NCBI GenBank assembly: GCA_947425245.1
Contig: CANDYU010000002.1
Location: 1-64,000, forward strand
Length of the DNA stretch: 64,000 bases
Source: an uncultured Candidatus Saccharibacteria bacterium
Lineage (GTDB): Bacteria > Patescibacteriota > Saccharimonadia > Saccharimonadales > Saccharimonadaceae
Direction: 5' to 3'
The notes beneath the pieces are model-generated. The model saw nothing but the letters and a program-made list of their open reading frames with translations, was not told the origin of the DNA and ran no database searches. Made by a program: the position numbers and the translations under genes. Positions 1-8,300 of the stretch are shown piece by piece; position 1 is the first letter of the stretch; each line of letters starts with the position of its first letter.

Positions 1-5
1 AAGAA

Positions 6-117
6 TGTCTAGAACAGATTCAGAGTATTAATTTAATCCTAATATTGGGCTAATGTTTTTTTAGTTAGGGATTAAATCTCTGAACATGTTCTAGACAAAC
101 ATTTTTAACGTTAGCCC
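6..117 (+). promoter_or_regulatory. Interleaved inverted repeats (possible leader RNA)
   Basis: Arm TGTCTAGAACA (6-16) is the reverse complement of 87-97, and the pairing continues inward as an imperfect hairpin over about 20-80. A second arm in its loop, GGGCTAATGTT (47-57), complements AACGTTAGCCC (107-117) with one mismatch. The order A-B-A'-B' means the two stems form a pseudoknot or compete. A strong Shine-Dalgarno (GGGGAGGAG) and a 12-codon ORF follow. The repeats are seen directly; regulatory function is inferred. The left side may continue outside the window. Confidence 0.4.
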
Positions 118-141
118 ATTTTTGATGGGGAGGAGAGTTTA

Positions 142-180
142 ATGAAAGGACCAGCTAAGGTTTTACTGGTGCCACATTGA
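142..180 (+). CDS. Possible 12-residue leader peptide
   Basis: This ATG is preceded at good spacing by a strong Shine-Dalgarno (GGGGAGGAG, 127-135) and followed by twelve codons (MKGPAKVLLVPH) and TGA. It lies between the interleaved hairpins and lectin cassette A. It may be a translated leader peptide, or the start of a gene whose body was lost when the cassette was placed here. The only support is the ribosome binding site. Confidence 0.3.
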   Translation: MKGPAKVLLVPH

Positions 181-249
181 TTGGTTAGGTACGGGTATAG
201 CATGTAGCCAATTCCCTAGAACATTGCACCCAATTTTAATGTATTAATC

Positions 250-462
250 GTCCGTAGCGGGAACATCAATCGCCTCAACGGCTCTGCCCGTGGCTTTGGC
301 GTCGGTAGCTACCTTTGGTCTACTACCTCCTCCCCAGTTTACGGCTCTGGATCAGTTGGCTTAGCGGGTTACAACCTCTATTTCGCTGCTAGTAGTATCA
401 ACCCGTCAACCGGCCCAAGCTTTCGCTGGAACGCTTTCCCCATCCGTTGTCTGGCGTACTAG
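250..462 (+). pseudogene. FISUMP-like lectin cassette A (start-less C-terminal module)
   Basis: This is a 71-codon open segment from VRSGN to PIRCLAY and TAG. The same frame is closed by a TAG at 217-219 and no ATG lies between, so it cannot be an independent gene. The pattern VRSG...GSAR...WS..SPV...GY.L.F...P..GP..R..A.PIRC matches the C-terminal part of FISUMP (Fibrobacter succinogenes major paralogous domain) surface proteins, from my memory of the family. It is one of four copies of identical length in the window. The last bases and the tail after the stop (AGGTTAGATAAGAGCAACTT) are shared with copy B. Its interior has more third-position changes than B and D, so it is an older copy. Likely a silent donor cassette or gene relic. 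Confidence 0.6.
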
Positions 463-481
463 GTTAGATAAGAGCAACTTC

Positions 482-512
482 TTGACTCTCACCATACGTC
501 ATAGGGTATCAT
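482..512 (+). promoter_or_regulatory. MerR-type promoter with 19-bp spacer
   Basis: TTGACT (482-487) and TATCAT (507-512) are separated by 19 bp, longer than the usual 17. An over-long spacer is the hallmark of promoters remodelled by MerR-family activators, and the downstream gene encodes a MerR-type protein, so autoregulation is likely. The spacer has an imperfect dyad (ACCATA...TAGGGT). The sequence is seen directly; the regulatory link is inferred. Confidence 0.45.
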
Positions 513-561
513 ATTATTAATATAATTAACTAGAAAGGAACTATTACGTAACGTCATAGTT

Positions 562-1569
562 ATGAAAACAATCAAAGAAGCCTCAAAGCTTAGTGGTGCC
601 AGCGTCCGCACGCTACAGTACTACGACAATATTAACCTACTAAGCCCCAGCGATCGCACTCAATCTAGCTACCGACTATATAGTGACGAAGATATTACAA
701 AATTAAAGCAAATTCTCTTTTTGAAGGAATTGGGTTTTTCACTCCGAGAGATTCGTTACATCATTAACCATCCCACCCTCGACCAAAGCTCAATCTTTCA
801 CCAACAAAAAGAGCTCCTGCGGGCCAAAAGTCAAAAAACTCACCACATTATCAAGGTGCTCGAACGCCTCGAAAACGGTGCTACCCTTGACGATTGCCAA
901 GAAGACATTAATTCTATTTCACAGGAGTCAAAACTTATGAAACATCACTCGAGATTATTACTGCTTATTTCACTCAGCCTAGGAGTAGGAGCCTTTGGCG
1001 TTTATCAATATCTCCAAATTCACCCATCCACCGACCAAACACCAGCCACATTGCCTTCTCCAATTACTGACACTATCCATACCAACCCCGTCATAAGCGA
1101 CTCAGCAACTAATTGTCTCGATGTACATGCGGGACCAATCGATCTTGCCTCTCTACCAGCCGAATCTCCCAAACTAGACCAAATCGCCTTCCCCGACGAC
1201 CTCCAGTCCAACCCTCAAATTCAGGCCCTCTACTCCCGCCCCGACCTTGATACTCACGAATACAGCCAACTCATCAACTATGTCATCAGCAAGTCCGACG
1301 GTGCTACTCGCTACGCACAAATTAGCTTTTCCGCCGATCATCAGCCCATTCGCGAAATGTACGCACCCGACGGGGAACCATCCACTATCAATGGCCATAA
1401 CGTACTCATCGGCCATTACACTGGTCAAGTATACAACGAACAGTCCAAAAATCTCGAGCCTATCGAAAAATACTACATTGATTTCACTACCAACAACCTC
1501 ATTTACAGCATCGAAACTCAAGGCCTTAGTGAAACTGAAGTTCTTCGACTCATTAAGTCTCTCCTATAG
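562..1569 (+). CDS. Membrane-anchored MerR-family regulator
   Basis: This is a 335-residue protein. Residues 1-70 form a MerR winged helix (IKEASKLSGASVRTLQYYDNINLL, then the KELGFSLREI helix), and 75-110 a likely dimerisation helix. A single hydrophobic segment at about 131-150 (LLLLISLSLGVGAFGVYQYL) would place the remaining 180 residues outside the cell. The outer part is rich in P, T, S and D and I recognise no domain in it. The design suggests a one-component transmembrane sensor. It has its own promoter with a 19-bp spacer and a Shine-Dalgarno (AAAGGAAC) near 534. It ends about 110 bases before trpS. MerR identity is confident; the ligand is unknown. Confidence 0.85.
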   Translation: MKTIKEASKLSGASVRTLQYYDNINLLSPSDRTQSSYRLYSDEDITKLKQILFLKELGFSLREIRYIINHPTLDQSSIFHQQKELLRAKSQKTHHIIKVLERLENGATLDDCQEDINSISQESKLMKHHSRLLLLISLSLGVGAFGVYQYLQIHPSTDQTPATLPSPITDTIHTNPVISDSATNCLDVHAGPIDLASLPAESPKLDQIAFPDDLQSNPQIQALYSRPDLDTHEYSQLINYVISKSDGATRYAQISFSADHQPIREMYAPDGEPSTINGHNVLIGHYTGQVYNEQSKNLEPIEKYYIDFTTNNLIYSIETQGLSETEVLRLIKSLL

Positions 1570-1680
1570 TTCCACCAAACTAGCCAAATCCCTTTTCTTC
1601 TATTATAATAGACCCATGAGATATAAATTTCGGTAGCGTCTGTCATAATCTTAATCCATAAAATTAACCTTAGGAGAATT

Positions 1681-2700
1681 ATGACTAAAACCCCAACCAT
1701 CTTAACCGGCATTCGAGCTAACAGTGAGCTAACTCTTGGCAATTTTCTTGGTGCCCTTATACCCATGGTTCGCCTCGCCAACCAGCATAGCGAGACCGCC
1801 CATATCAATATCTTTGTTCCAGACTTGCACTCTATCATTTCCGAAGTTGATGGCGAGCTCCAACAAAATATCATCAAGCCCCTCAAAAACTACCTTGCGG
1901 CCGGCCTGAGTCTTAACGAGCATGTGCATTTTTACCGTCAATCCCATGTCCCGGCCCATTCCGAGCTCTGCTGGATACTCAATTGTGTCGCTAGCATGGG
2001 CGATCTTAATCGCATGACACAATTTAAGGATAAGAGCGAAGGGAAGGAGAGTGTCAATGTCGGTATCTTTGATTATCCCGTACTCATGGCAGCCGACATC
2101 CTGCTCTATGATGCGGAATATGTTCCCGTTGGCGAGGACCAGTTCCAGCATCTCGAGCTAACCCGTCGTATTGCCGAAAAGTTCAACAAACAATACGCTG
2201 ATATTTTTACCCTACCAGCCGAACCAAAACAACAAGTCGCCTTCATGCAAGTCGGCGAAGCAATCCGCATCCGCGATCTCCAGAACCCCGAAAAGAAAAT
2301 GAGCAAATCTTCCCAATCCGCAAACAGTAAAATCATGCTTTCCGACACTCCCGAACAGGCCAAAAAGAAAATCATGTCCGCCACTACCGACTCCGTCGGC
2401 AAAATCAGCTTCGACATGTTTAATCAACCCGGAATCAGCAACCTCCTCCAAATCGACGCCCTAGTCAACAACGCTCCTCTACAAGAAATAGTCTCGACCT
2501 GGGCTGGCGAAACTCACTATGGCGATCTGAAACAAAAAGTCGCCGAAGATGTCGCTGTCTTCCTCTGTGATTTTCAACGCAAATTAGCTACCATCTCCGA
2601 CCAAGAAGTCCTCGAACAACTCAAAATCGGAGAAGAATATGCCAACAAGATCGCTAACGCTAAACTCCTCGAAGCTCAAAAAGCTTTCCATTTGAGGTAA
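1681..2700 (+). CDS. trpS: Tryptophan--tRNA ligase
   Basis: This class I aminoacyl-tRNA synthetase of 339 residues charges tRNA-Trp with tryptophan in the cytosol. The N-terminus TILTGIRANSELTLGNFLGAL is the TrpRS nucleotide-binding start, with TLGN in place of HIGH. The second signature KMSKSS is at about residues 204-209. DYPVLMAADILLYDAEYVPVGEDQFQHLELTR is the typical TrpRS core around residues 123-154. Length is normal for bacterial TrpRS. Start ATG follows AGGAG. The pseudouridine synthase begins 3 bases after the stop, so the two are probably cotranscribed. Confidence 0.96.
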   Translation: MTKTPTILTGIRANSELTLGNFLGALIPMVRLANQHSETAHINIFVPDLHSIISEVDGELQQNIIKPLKNYLAAGLSLNEHVHFYRQSHVPAHSELCWILNCVASMGDLNRMTQFKDKSEGKESVNVGIFDYPVLMAADILLYDAEYVPVGEDQFQHLELTRRIAEKFNKQYADIFTLPAEPKQQVAFMQVGEAIRIRDLQNPEKKMSKSSQSANSKIMLSDTPEQAKKKIMSATTDSVGKISFDMFNQPGISNLLQIDALVNNAPLQEIVSTWAGETHYGDLKQKVAEDVAVFLCDFQRKLATISDQEVLEQLKIGEEYANKIANAKLLEAQKAFHLR

Positions 2701-2703
2701 TAT

Positions 2704-3645
2704 ATGATTATTACTGGCAAAAAGTTCAGCAAACCCGACCTCTCCCGCGTCATTAACGGCGATACCACTCTCGCCACTCCCGACGAAGCTCCCGAAAAAG
2801 TCCGCCTCGACCACCTCCTCGTCGAGCGTCACCCCGAATACAATCGTTCCAGCCTCCAAACTTTCATTAAATCCGGCTTCGTTTTGGTCGATGGTCAAGT
2901 CATTAAAAAACCCAACGCCAAGTTCCTCCCCGAAGCCAGCATCAGCCTCCAGCTCCCAGAACAAACAACCCCAAAACCAAACCTCCCCATCATCTACGAG
3001 GACCAGAATGTTCTAGTGCTCGATAAGCCCCAAGGTTTACTTAGCATGGCTAAAGGTGAATACTGTGCCGAACCCACCCTCGAAGATTACGGCCTCCTTG
3101 TTCATCGTCTCGATCGCGACACTAGCGGCGTCGTAATTTTAGCTAAAAATCCCGAAACCCAAAAAATGCTTCGCAAACAGTTCCAAGACCGCAAAACCCA
3201 CAAAACCTACAACGCCATCGTCGTAGGTCACCCCAAACTTCCAGAAGCAATGATCGATTTGCCCATCGCCCGCAATCTTAAACGCCCGACCACCTTCCAA
3301 GTCAGCCAAAATGGCAAACCTTCCCAAACCCATTACAAAATCATCCGACAAACTAAGCATCACAACGCCGACTACTCTTTACTAGAGTTAAAGCCAACAA
3401 CCGGTCGCACCCACCAGCTTCGTGTTCACCTAAAATACCTCGGCACCCCAATCCTCGGCGATTCCGTCTATGGCGAGTCTTCGACGCCCAAGGACCTCAC
3501 CCCTCGACTCTATCTCCACGCCAGAGAACTAGAAATCACCATTCCAGACCCCGAAAACCCTACTCAAAAAATCCGCAAAACCTTCACCTCACCACTACCT
3601 CCCGATTTTTCCCGCCTTTTTATCAACCAGCTACCTAACGACTAA
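2704..3645 (+). CDS. RluA-family 23S rRNA pseudouridine synthase
   Basis: This 313-residue enzyme isomerises uridine to pseudouridine in rRNA. An S4-like RNA-binding domain covers about 35-75 (RLDHLLVERHPEYNRSSLQTFIKSGFVLVDG). The catalytic RluA motif VHRLDRDTSGVVIL lies near 133-146 with the expected aspartate, followed by the family C-terminal motif LKPTTGRTHQLRVHL. Architecture (S4 plus PseudoU_synth_2) fits RluD/RluA. It follows trpS almost without a gap. The exact target uridine cannot be told from sequence. Confidence 0.9.
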   Translation: MIITGKKFSKPDLSRVINGDTTLATPDEAPEKVRLDHLLVERHPEYNRSSLQTFIKSGFVLVDGQVIKKPNAKFLPEASISLQLPEQTTPKPNLPIIYEDQNVLVLDKPQGLLSMAKGEYCAEPTLEDYGLLVHRLDRDTSGVVILAKNPETQKMLRKQFQDRKTHKTYNAIVVGHPKLPEAMIDLPIARNLKRPTTFQVSQNGKPSQTHYKIIRQTKHHNADYSLLELKPTTGRTHQLRVHLKYLGTPILGDSVYGESSTPKDLTPRLYLHARELEITIPDPENPTQKIRKTFTSPLPPDFSRLFINQLPND

Positions 3646-3729
3646 TTTTCAGGACCAGAACGATGGGCTTATTTATTTCATTATATCACACTCTATCAAA
3701 AAAGTCAATACTAAACACCTTTTCACGTC

Positions 3730-4401
3730 ATGTTTTTTGAAAAAAATCAGCAAATTCCCCAAATAATCCAGCATACCGAGTGCAGCATCTTTGCCCTTCC
3801 ACCCGATGTCAAGCTTAAACTGCCCCACGCCATCTATCTCCGACCCAGCGACGACAAAAAGACCCCTATTATCTCCGTCGAGCAGATTCGTGATTTTTGT
3901 ACTTTAACTACCAACCGGGAAACTCGAGATCGTTTTTTTGTCATCACCCCTGCTGACGCTATGAACGAAGCTGCCCAAAACGCTTTTCTCAAGACCCTTG
4001 AAGAGCCACACCCCTTTTGCCATTTTGTCCTCATCACGACTCAGCCCAACCTGCTCCTCCCCACCATCCAGTCTCGTTCTCAAATCTTCTACCCGCATCT
4101 TCAGGACACCCTTGAGCAACCCCCTAATTTTAAGCCTAAAACACTCGGCCTCGCCAAAAAACTCATTGCCGCCACCCCAGCTCAGCTTGTTGATTTAGCC
4201 AACGAACTCACAAAGTCAAAAACTCAAGCCCGAGAATCGACCCTAGAAGCCGTTTCAGCCGCTATCGAGCTTCTCTATAAATCATATTTCAAGACCGGTA
4301 ACCAGAAGTTTCTCACTAAACTAAACAACTTCCTTACCCTTCACAAGAACCTCAGTCAAAACGGCCATATTAAGCTCCACCTCGTCGCCGATCTTCTTTA
4401 A
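3730..4401 (+). CDS. holB: DNA polymerase III delta'-like protein (short form)
   Basis: This 223-residue protein resembles the AAA+ lid-proximal half of clamp-loader subunits delta'/gamma. ISVEQIRDF, ITPADAMNEAAQNAFLKTLEEPHPFCHFVLITTQPNLLLPTIQSRSQ contains the conserved NALLKTLEEP helix, sensor 1 and the SRC-like arginine region. The Walker A region is missing, as in delta' proteins, and the C-terminal collar is short compared with the usual 300 or more residues. Role inferred: loading of the sliding clamp. The gene has its own promoter region in 3650-3725 and is convergent with the CAP-domain gene, only 6 bases away. Confidence 0.75.
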   Translation: MFFEKNQQIPQIIQHTECSIFALPPDVKLKLPHAIYLRPSDDKKTPIISVEQIRDFCTLTTNRETRDRFFVITPADAMNEAAQNAFLKTLEEPHPFCHFVLITTQPNLLLPTIQSRSQIFYPHLQDTLEQPPNFKPKTLGLAKKLIAATPAQLVDLANELTKSKTQARESTLEAVSAAIELLYKSYFKTGNQKFLTKLNNFLTLHKNLSQNGHIKLHLVADLL

Positions 4402-4407
4402 AGCGGT

Positions 4408-5427
4408 CTAATATGTAGTAAAATATTGGCTCCAGTATGTCTTATAAGCCGAATTCGGATCAAACACAAACCCCACCGAAACATACTTAAAATCCGGATC
4501 CAGGATATTCTTACGATGCTCCGGTGAATTCATCCAAGAAGCAACTACTGTTTCAGGCGACACGGCTGCATTACCTGCATTTAGGTTCTCGCCACTCTTA
4601 CCACCAGTCTCCGGAATCGGACAAGTCGTCGCCCAACTCGACCCGTCTGGCCGCGTATGAGAATAACTTGTCATAATTTCTCTTGCCCGTGTATTAGCCG
4701 CACCTTCGCATGTCGTACCCCAGGCTAACGCTGACAATCCATTTTTTGCCCGCTCTCGATTTACTAGATTCAGGACATCTCGTTTCCACTGCTCAACCGG
4801 CGGAGCAATCACCGTCACCGTTAACTTATCATAGCGTCGTCCATCATAAGTACCTGCCGTCACCACCGTCGTCCCAGTTCCCACGATAGCTGGATAGCGA
4901 CAGCTTTCCGAGCTATACCCTAACCATGTTCGAGCTGCATTATAGAATCCCGAAATCACCGCTGGATTACTTGATTGCCAATACATATCCCCCAACCCCG
5001 TCAATCCACCACCTACGCAGATATCAAAATCGGCTGTCTGATAAATTACGATTGCATCCTCATTCCATAACTGGCCATTCGCTACTGCCGCAGAGCTCAC
5101 CCCGCCACTACTCATCGTACTGCTACCAGTCGACACATAGCCTCCACCCGACGATCCAGAACTACTCCCGCCACTAGCACCTGGTAAGGTAACCGAATTA
5201 CCGCCCACATTTACCACTGGCGTAAACTCATCCGTCACCGGATCCACTAAGCCTAGCTCATCTAGAGAATCCCCCACGATATCACTTCGCTCTGCCACTA
5301 CCTTAAACTCAATACCACCATTCAAATTAATCGCACTAAAAATCATCACCCCCACAATCAGTATTGCCACCGCATTCAATGATAACAAGATCATCATCTT
5401 CGTTTGGTGCATTAGTTTGGCTGTCAT
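4408..5427 (-). CDS. Secreted or membrane-anchored CAP/SCP domain protein
   Basis: This 339-residue protein has an N-terminal hydrophobic helix at about 10-32 that acts as signal or anchor. A low-complexity Gly/Ser linker follows at about 78-110. The C-terminal 120 residues form a CAP domain (PF00188): VLNLVNRERAKNGLSAL, the SHTRPDGSSW motif, GENLNAG and SWMNSPEHRKNILDPDFKYVSVGF. The histidine and glutamate residues of the CAP cavity are present. Such extracellular proteins are common in Gram-positive cell envelopes; the substrate is unknown. It sits 14 bases downstream of the 7TM protein gene, probably in one operon. Confidence 0.85.
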   Translation of the reverse strand: MTAKLMHQTKMMILLSLNAVAILIVGVMIFSAINLNGGIEFKVVAERSDIVGDSLDELGLVDPVTDEFTPVVNVGGNSVTLPGASGGSSSGSSGGGYVSTGSSTMSSGGVSSAAVANGQLWNEDAIVIYQTADFDICVGGGLTGLGDMYWQSSNPAVISGFYNAARTWLGYSSESCRYPAIVGTGTTVVTAGTYDGRRYDKLTVTVIAPPVEQWKRDVLNLVNRERAKNGLSALAWGTTCEGAANTRAREIMTSYSHTRPDGSSWATTCPIPETGGKSGENLNAGNAAVSPETVVASWMNSPEHRKNILDPDFKYVSVGFVFDPNSAYKTYWSQYFTTY

Positions 5428-5441
5428 ATTTCAAAAATCCC

Positions 5442-6791
5442 TTAAGCTCGAATATGCTTTTCCGAGTCAATCACTGTCGCCACAAGATTAATAATCATCT
5501 CAAGCTGAATCAAGTCTCGACGCTCAAAGCTCGACTTACCTACCGGCTTTCCGACCACTAACTGACCAAAAGCCTTACCTTTTGCATTCCTTAATTCTGC
5601 TACCGCTTTTAAATCCAACTCATCCAAGATTTTCTTCACCGACTTATTCGGCTCTTGCCACACTCCGCCACCCGACGCAGACTTCATCTTAGAAATCTGT
5701 GTAATCTCTTCTGTCGACATCGCCAAAGCTTTCGATCCATAAAGCCGTCCATTAATAATGAAACCAATATAAGCAAAGTGTAAATGGTCTGCCAAAAACC
5801 CAGCCAAATCCCTTAAGTCAACATTCCTTGTCGCAATACGATTTAATTTCTTCACAACATACGCCAAGTCTACCTGCCCGACCGAAATCATCGACTTAAT
5901 AACTGAATTTAATTCATTAATTACGGGCATTAGAATAAGTACAATCACAACCATCAAGAAATTCAAAACCAACACAGAGGCCGATGGATTCGGGATTTTG
6001 AACAGGGAAGTAAACACAATATAAAACAACAACATGTATGCCATAACCCCCATCAAAATCGTCACACCATACGCCATCACTTGCATCCATCTTACCTGGA
6101 TCGAGATAATTCGATAGCGTAGAGATGCATAGAAATAACTTACCAAAACCAAGCTAAAAGAAAGCGGACCAACCCAAATCAAGCTATAATTAGAAACTGG
6201 CAAGATCAAATTAAATACCAAACTCAAGACAGAACAGAGTACAATCCCTACTAACAAGAAATAATTTCCACGCTTAATATTACGCGAACGAGCACCCGAC
6301 GCATTCAGATACTGCATTATCATCATTCCGCCCAAAGTAACAATATAAAACGCAACATACAGAACATAGTACCACCCCCAATACAAGGGAACAGAATTAC
6401 CAGCCACGCTTAACTTTATTGCACCGTCATATAAAATACTCTGATCGTGAATAAGCAAGACAGCCAACACCAATGCCCATAATCCACAAAATATGCAAAA
6501 CGCTTTGCTAAAAGTTGATCGCCACCAAGCAGCATAAACCAACATCGAATATGCAATCAAAAGCCCTCCGATATAAATCCCCATCAAAGGAAGCACTGCA
6601 AAATCATATGCTTCCGGCGGCAAAACTAAAAATACTCCGCATCCGCCAGTCCACATCGCACAACCAATGTTCGCGAGCATGAACCAGACTCCCCGACCAC
6701 GATCTGACTTTGACGAACCCATCATGGCAATCACACCAATCACTAAACCCAAAACTGTCATAGTAATGAGTAGGATAGAAGTTAGACTCAC
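5442..6791 (-). CDS. Seven-helix membrane sensor with cytoplasmic GAF-like region, no kinase domain
   Basis: This 449-residue protein has about eight hydrophobic helices in its first 290 residues, laid out like the 7TM sensor region of some histidine kinases. The remaining 150 residues are soluble and resemble a GAF-like fold (LNRIATRNVDLRDLAGFLADHLHFAYIGFIINGRLYG). There is no DHp or ATPase domain: no H-box, N-box or GxG motifs. GTG is taken as the start because AAGGAGG sits 4 bases upstream. The CAP-protein gene follows 14 bases later. It may be an orphan sensor that signals through a separate partner. Function is unknown. Confidence 0.75.
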   Translation of the reverse strand: MSLTSILLITMTVLGLVIGVIAMMGSSKSDRGRGVWFMLANIGCAMWTGGCGVFLVLPPEAYDFAVLPLMGIYIGGLLIAYSMLVYAAWWRSTFSKAFCIFCGLWALVLAVLLIHDQSILYDGAIKLSVAGNSVPLYWGWYYVLYVAFYIVTLGGMMIMQYLNASGARSRNIKRGNYFLLVGIVLCSVLSLVFNLILPVSNYSLIWVGPLSFSLVLVSYFYASLRYRIISIQVRWMQVMAYGVTILMGVMAYMLLFYIVFTSLFKIPNPSASVLVLNFLMVVIVLILMPVINELNSVIKSMISVGQVDLAYVVKKLNRIATRNVDLRDLAGFLADHLHFAYIGFIINGRLYGSKALAMSTEEITQISKMKSASGGGVWQEPNKSVKKILDELDLKAVAELRNAKGKAFGQLVVGKPVGKSSFERRDLIQLEMIINLVATVIDSEKHIRA

Positions 6792-6894
6792 ATTACCTCC
6801 TTCATATAATTACACTCAGTTTAGCATAAACTTTCACCATGTTCAAGCAAAAACCGCCTCCTAAGAGACGGTTGCTATTGCATAATAGACTAGG

Positions 6895-8064
6895 CTAATG
6901 TCGATGGCTCACCATGGCTGGCTTGTACAGGACAAAATTTATCCCGGCAGCATGTCTCAAATACTCGCTGCGGCTATATTTCATCTTGACCCCCAATTTC
7001 CGGCAAATCTTCTTCATACGCCGAATCGCCGTCCATGCACACCAATCAGGGAACAGGTTGGATTTCCAGCCCATTGAGTATGCACATCTCAGTAAATGCG
7101 GCTCCATCAGCTGCAAATCACAACTTAGCCTACCGCCAGGAGCTACCGCCTTCAGAAAATCCCTCAAAAGGGCTTCTGTCTGCCCGCCCCAGCGATAGTA
7201 TGACAGCATCCCCAGTGCCTCCACGAAAGGATACTTATTCGCATTCTTCGGATCGTTACAGTAGTCCCTTGCATCCATGAACAAGTACTGAACGCCATAT
7301 TCCTCAATATCCTTATCATACACAAGCTTGAGGTTTGTGAGATTCCTCTTGTCCATATCTATGGCTGTGATTTTCAACGACATTTGAGCCGCCGGAAAAC
7401 CATTCGTCCTCAACTGCGGCAACAAGCCAGCCCCACAAAACAAGACTTCCAAATCCCCCTCGCTACCGTCAGCCTTAAACTTCTGATAAGCCTTAAGCAA
7501 GTGCTGCTGTGAAAACTTATTCCGCTCGTACATCACAAGAGAAATAGGTTCCCAAACGATCATCTCAATCATGGCATCGTCATAGGGAATATACTCAAAA
7601 TCCCCCGATACGCTCTTCGTTCGACCGCTATGAAACAGTTCTAAAAGCACAGCCTGTGCACCTACCAAAATCGCTCTGGGCAAAAACCGTGAACGATAGG
7701 CATAATCGTTCACCATCTGTGCCATGCCATAGTTACCCCGCATGGTCTCGCTCAGCTCTGGCCACACCTCATTTTCGAAGCCCTTAAGATCCCTCTTTAA
7801 CCTCTGAGGATCATCTTTGTTGACTTCGTTCAGATAAGCCAGAATCTTACTTCGTACCTGATCAATCAAGTATTCGGGCGTCCTACACCCAAGCTTCTCC
7901 GAAGCTAACGATAATAATATATATCGCCAAGCGTCACCCCAAGCCCTTCGCTTAGGAAAATACTTCATGGCATCTCGTGGATGCACATCTTTCGTCGTTT
8001 TACCTTTTAAACATTCCGGCAAAACCTCAGGCATACTCGGATAAACATATTGTTTTTTCTTCAA
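6895..8064 (-). CDS. Class I SAM-dependent methyltransferase-like protein
   Basis: The central part contains a Rossmann-type methyltransferase core: DLEVLFCGAGLLPQLR (motif I, glycine-rich), KITAIDMDKRNL (acidic loop), YLFMDARDY, and a later EALGMLSYYRWGGQTEALLRDFLKAVAPGGRLSCDLQL. The N-terminal 180 residues are helical and unrecognised. I prefer TTG at 8064 (389 residues) because AGGAGG lies 8 bases upstream; an in-frame GTG at 8073 overlaps that site. The strong Shine-Dalgarno and balanced base use differ from the neighbouring leaderless genes. The substrate is unknown; a small molecule or protein is equally possible. Confidence 0.7.
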   Translation of the reverse strand: MKKKQYVYPSMPEVLPECLKGKTTKDVHPRDAMKYFPKRRAWGDAWRYILLSLASEKLGCRTPEYLIDQVRSKILAYLNEVNKDDPQRLKRDLKGFENEVWPELSETMRGNYGMAQMVNDYAYRSRFLPRAILVGAQAVLLELFHSGRTKSVSGDFEYIPYDDAMIEMIVWEPISLVMYERNKFSQQHLLKAYQKFKADGSEGDLEVLFCGAGLLPQLRTNGFPAAQMSLKITAIDMDKRNLTNLKLVYDKDIEEYGVQYLFMDARDYCNDPKNANKYPFVEALGMLSYYRWGGQTEALLRDFLKAVAPGGRLSCDLQLMEPHLLRCAYSMGWKSNLFPDWCAWTAIRRMKKICRKLGVKMKYSRSEYLRHAAGINFVLYKPAMVSHRH

Positions 8065-8222
8065 TTCTCGCACCTCCTATTTTTGCTTTACTCCGAGTTA
8101 CAAAGAGAACAGCACACCAATAGCCTAAAACCGATAAGGTTCAAGAGAGCCTAATCTATAGTCTCTCTTCTCGCCACATTATACCACAACTTATACCAGA
8201 TACAAAAATATTCTCATCCCGC

Positions 8223-8251
8223 TTGACCTTTTTCATAAAAAGTCCTAAACT
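8223..8251 (+). promoter_or_regulatory. Probable sigma-70 promoter of the fibro-slime protein
   Basis: TTGACC (8223-8228), a 17-bp spacer and TAAACT (8246-8251) lie about 50 bases before the ATG at 8301. This makes an in-frame TTG at 8223 unlikely as the translation start. Confidence 0.45.
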
Positions 8252-8300
8252 AAACTTAAAGCATAAATATAAATTAATATTAAACAGGGTTAACAATTAT

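Noticed and set aside
8223-8300. TTG start adding 26 residues to the fibro-slime protein
   Set aside because: The TTG is the -35 element of a promoter with 17-bp spacing, and the ATG at 8301 gives a normal signal peptide.
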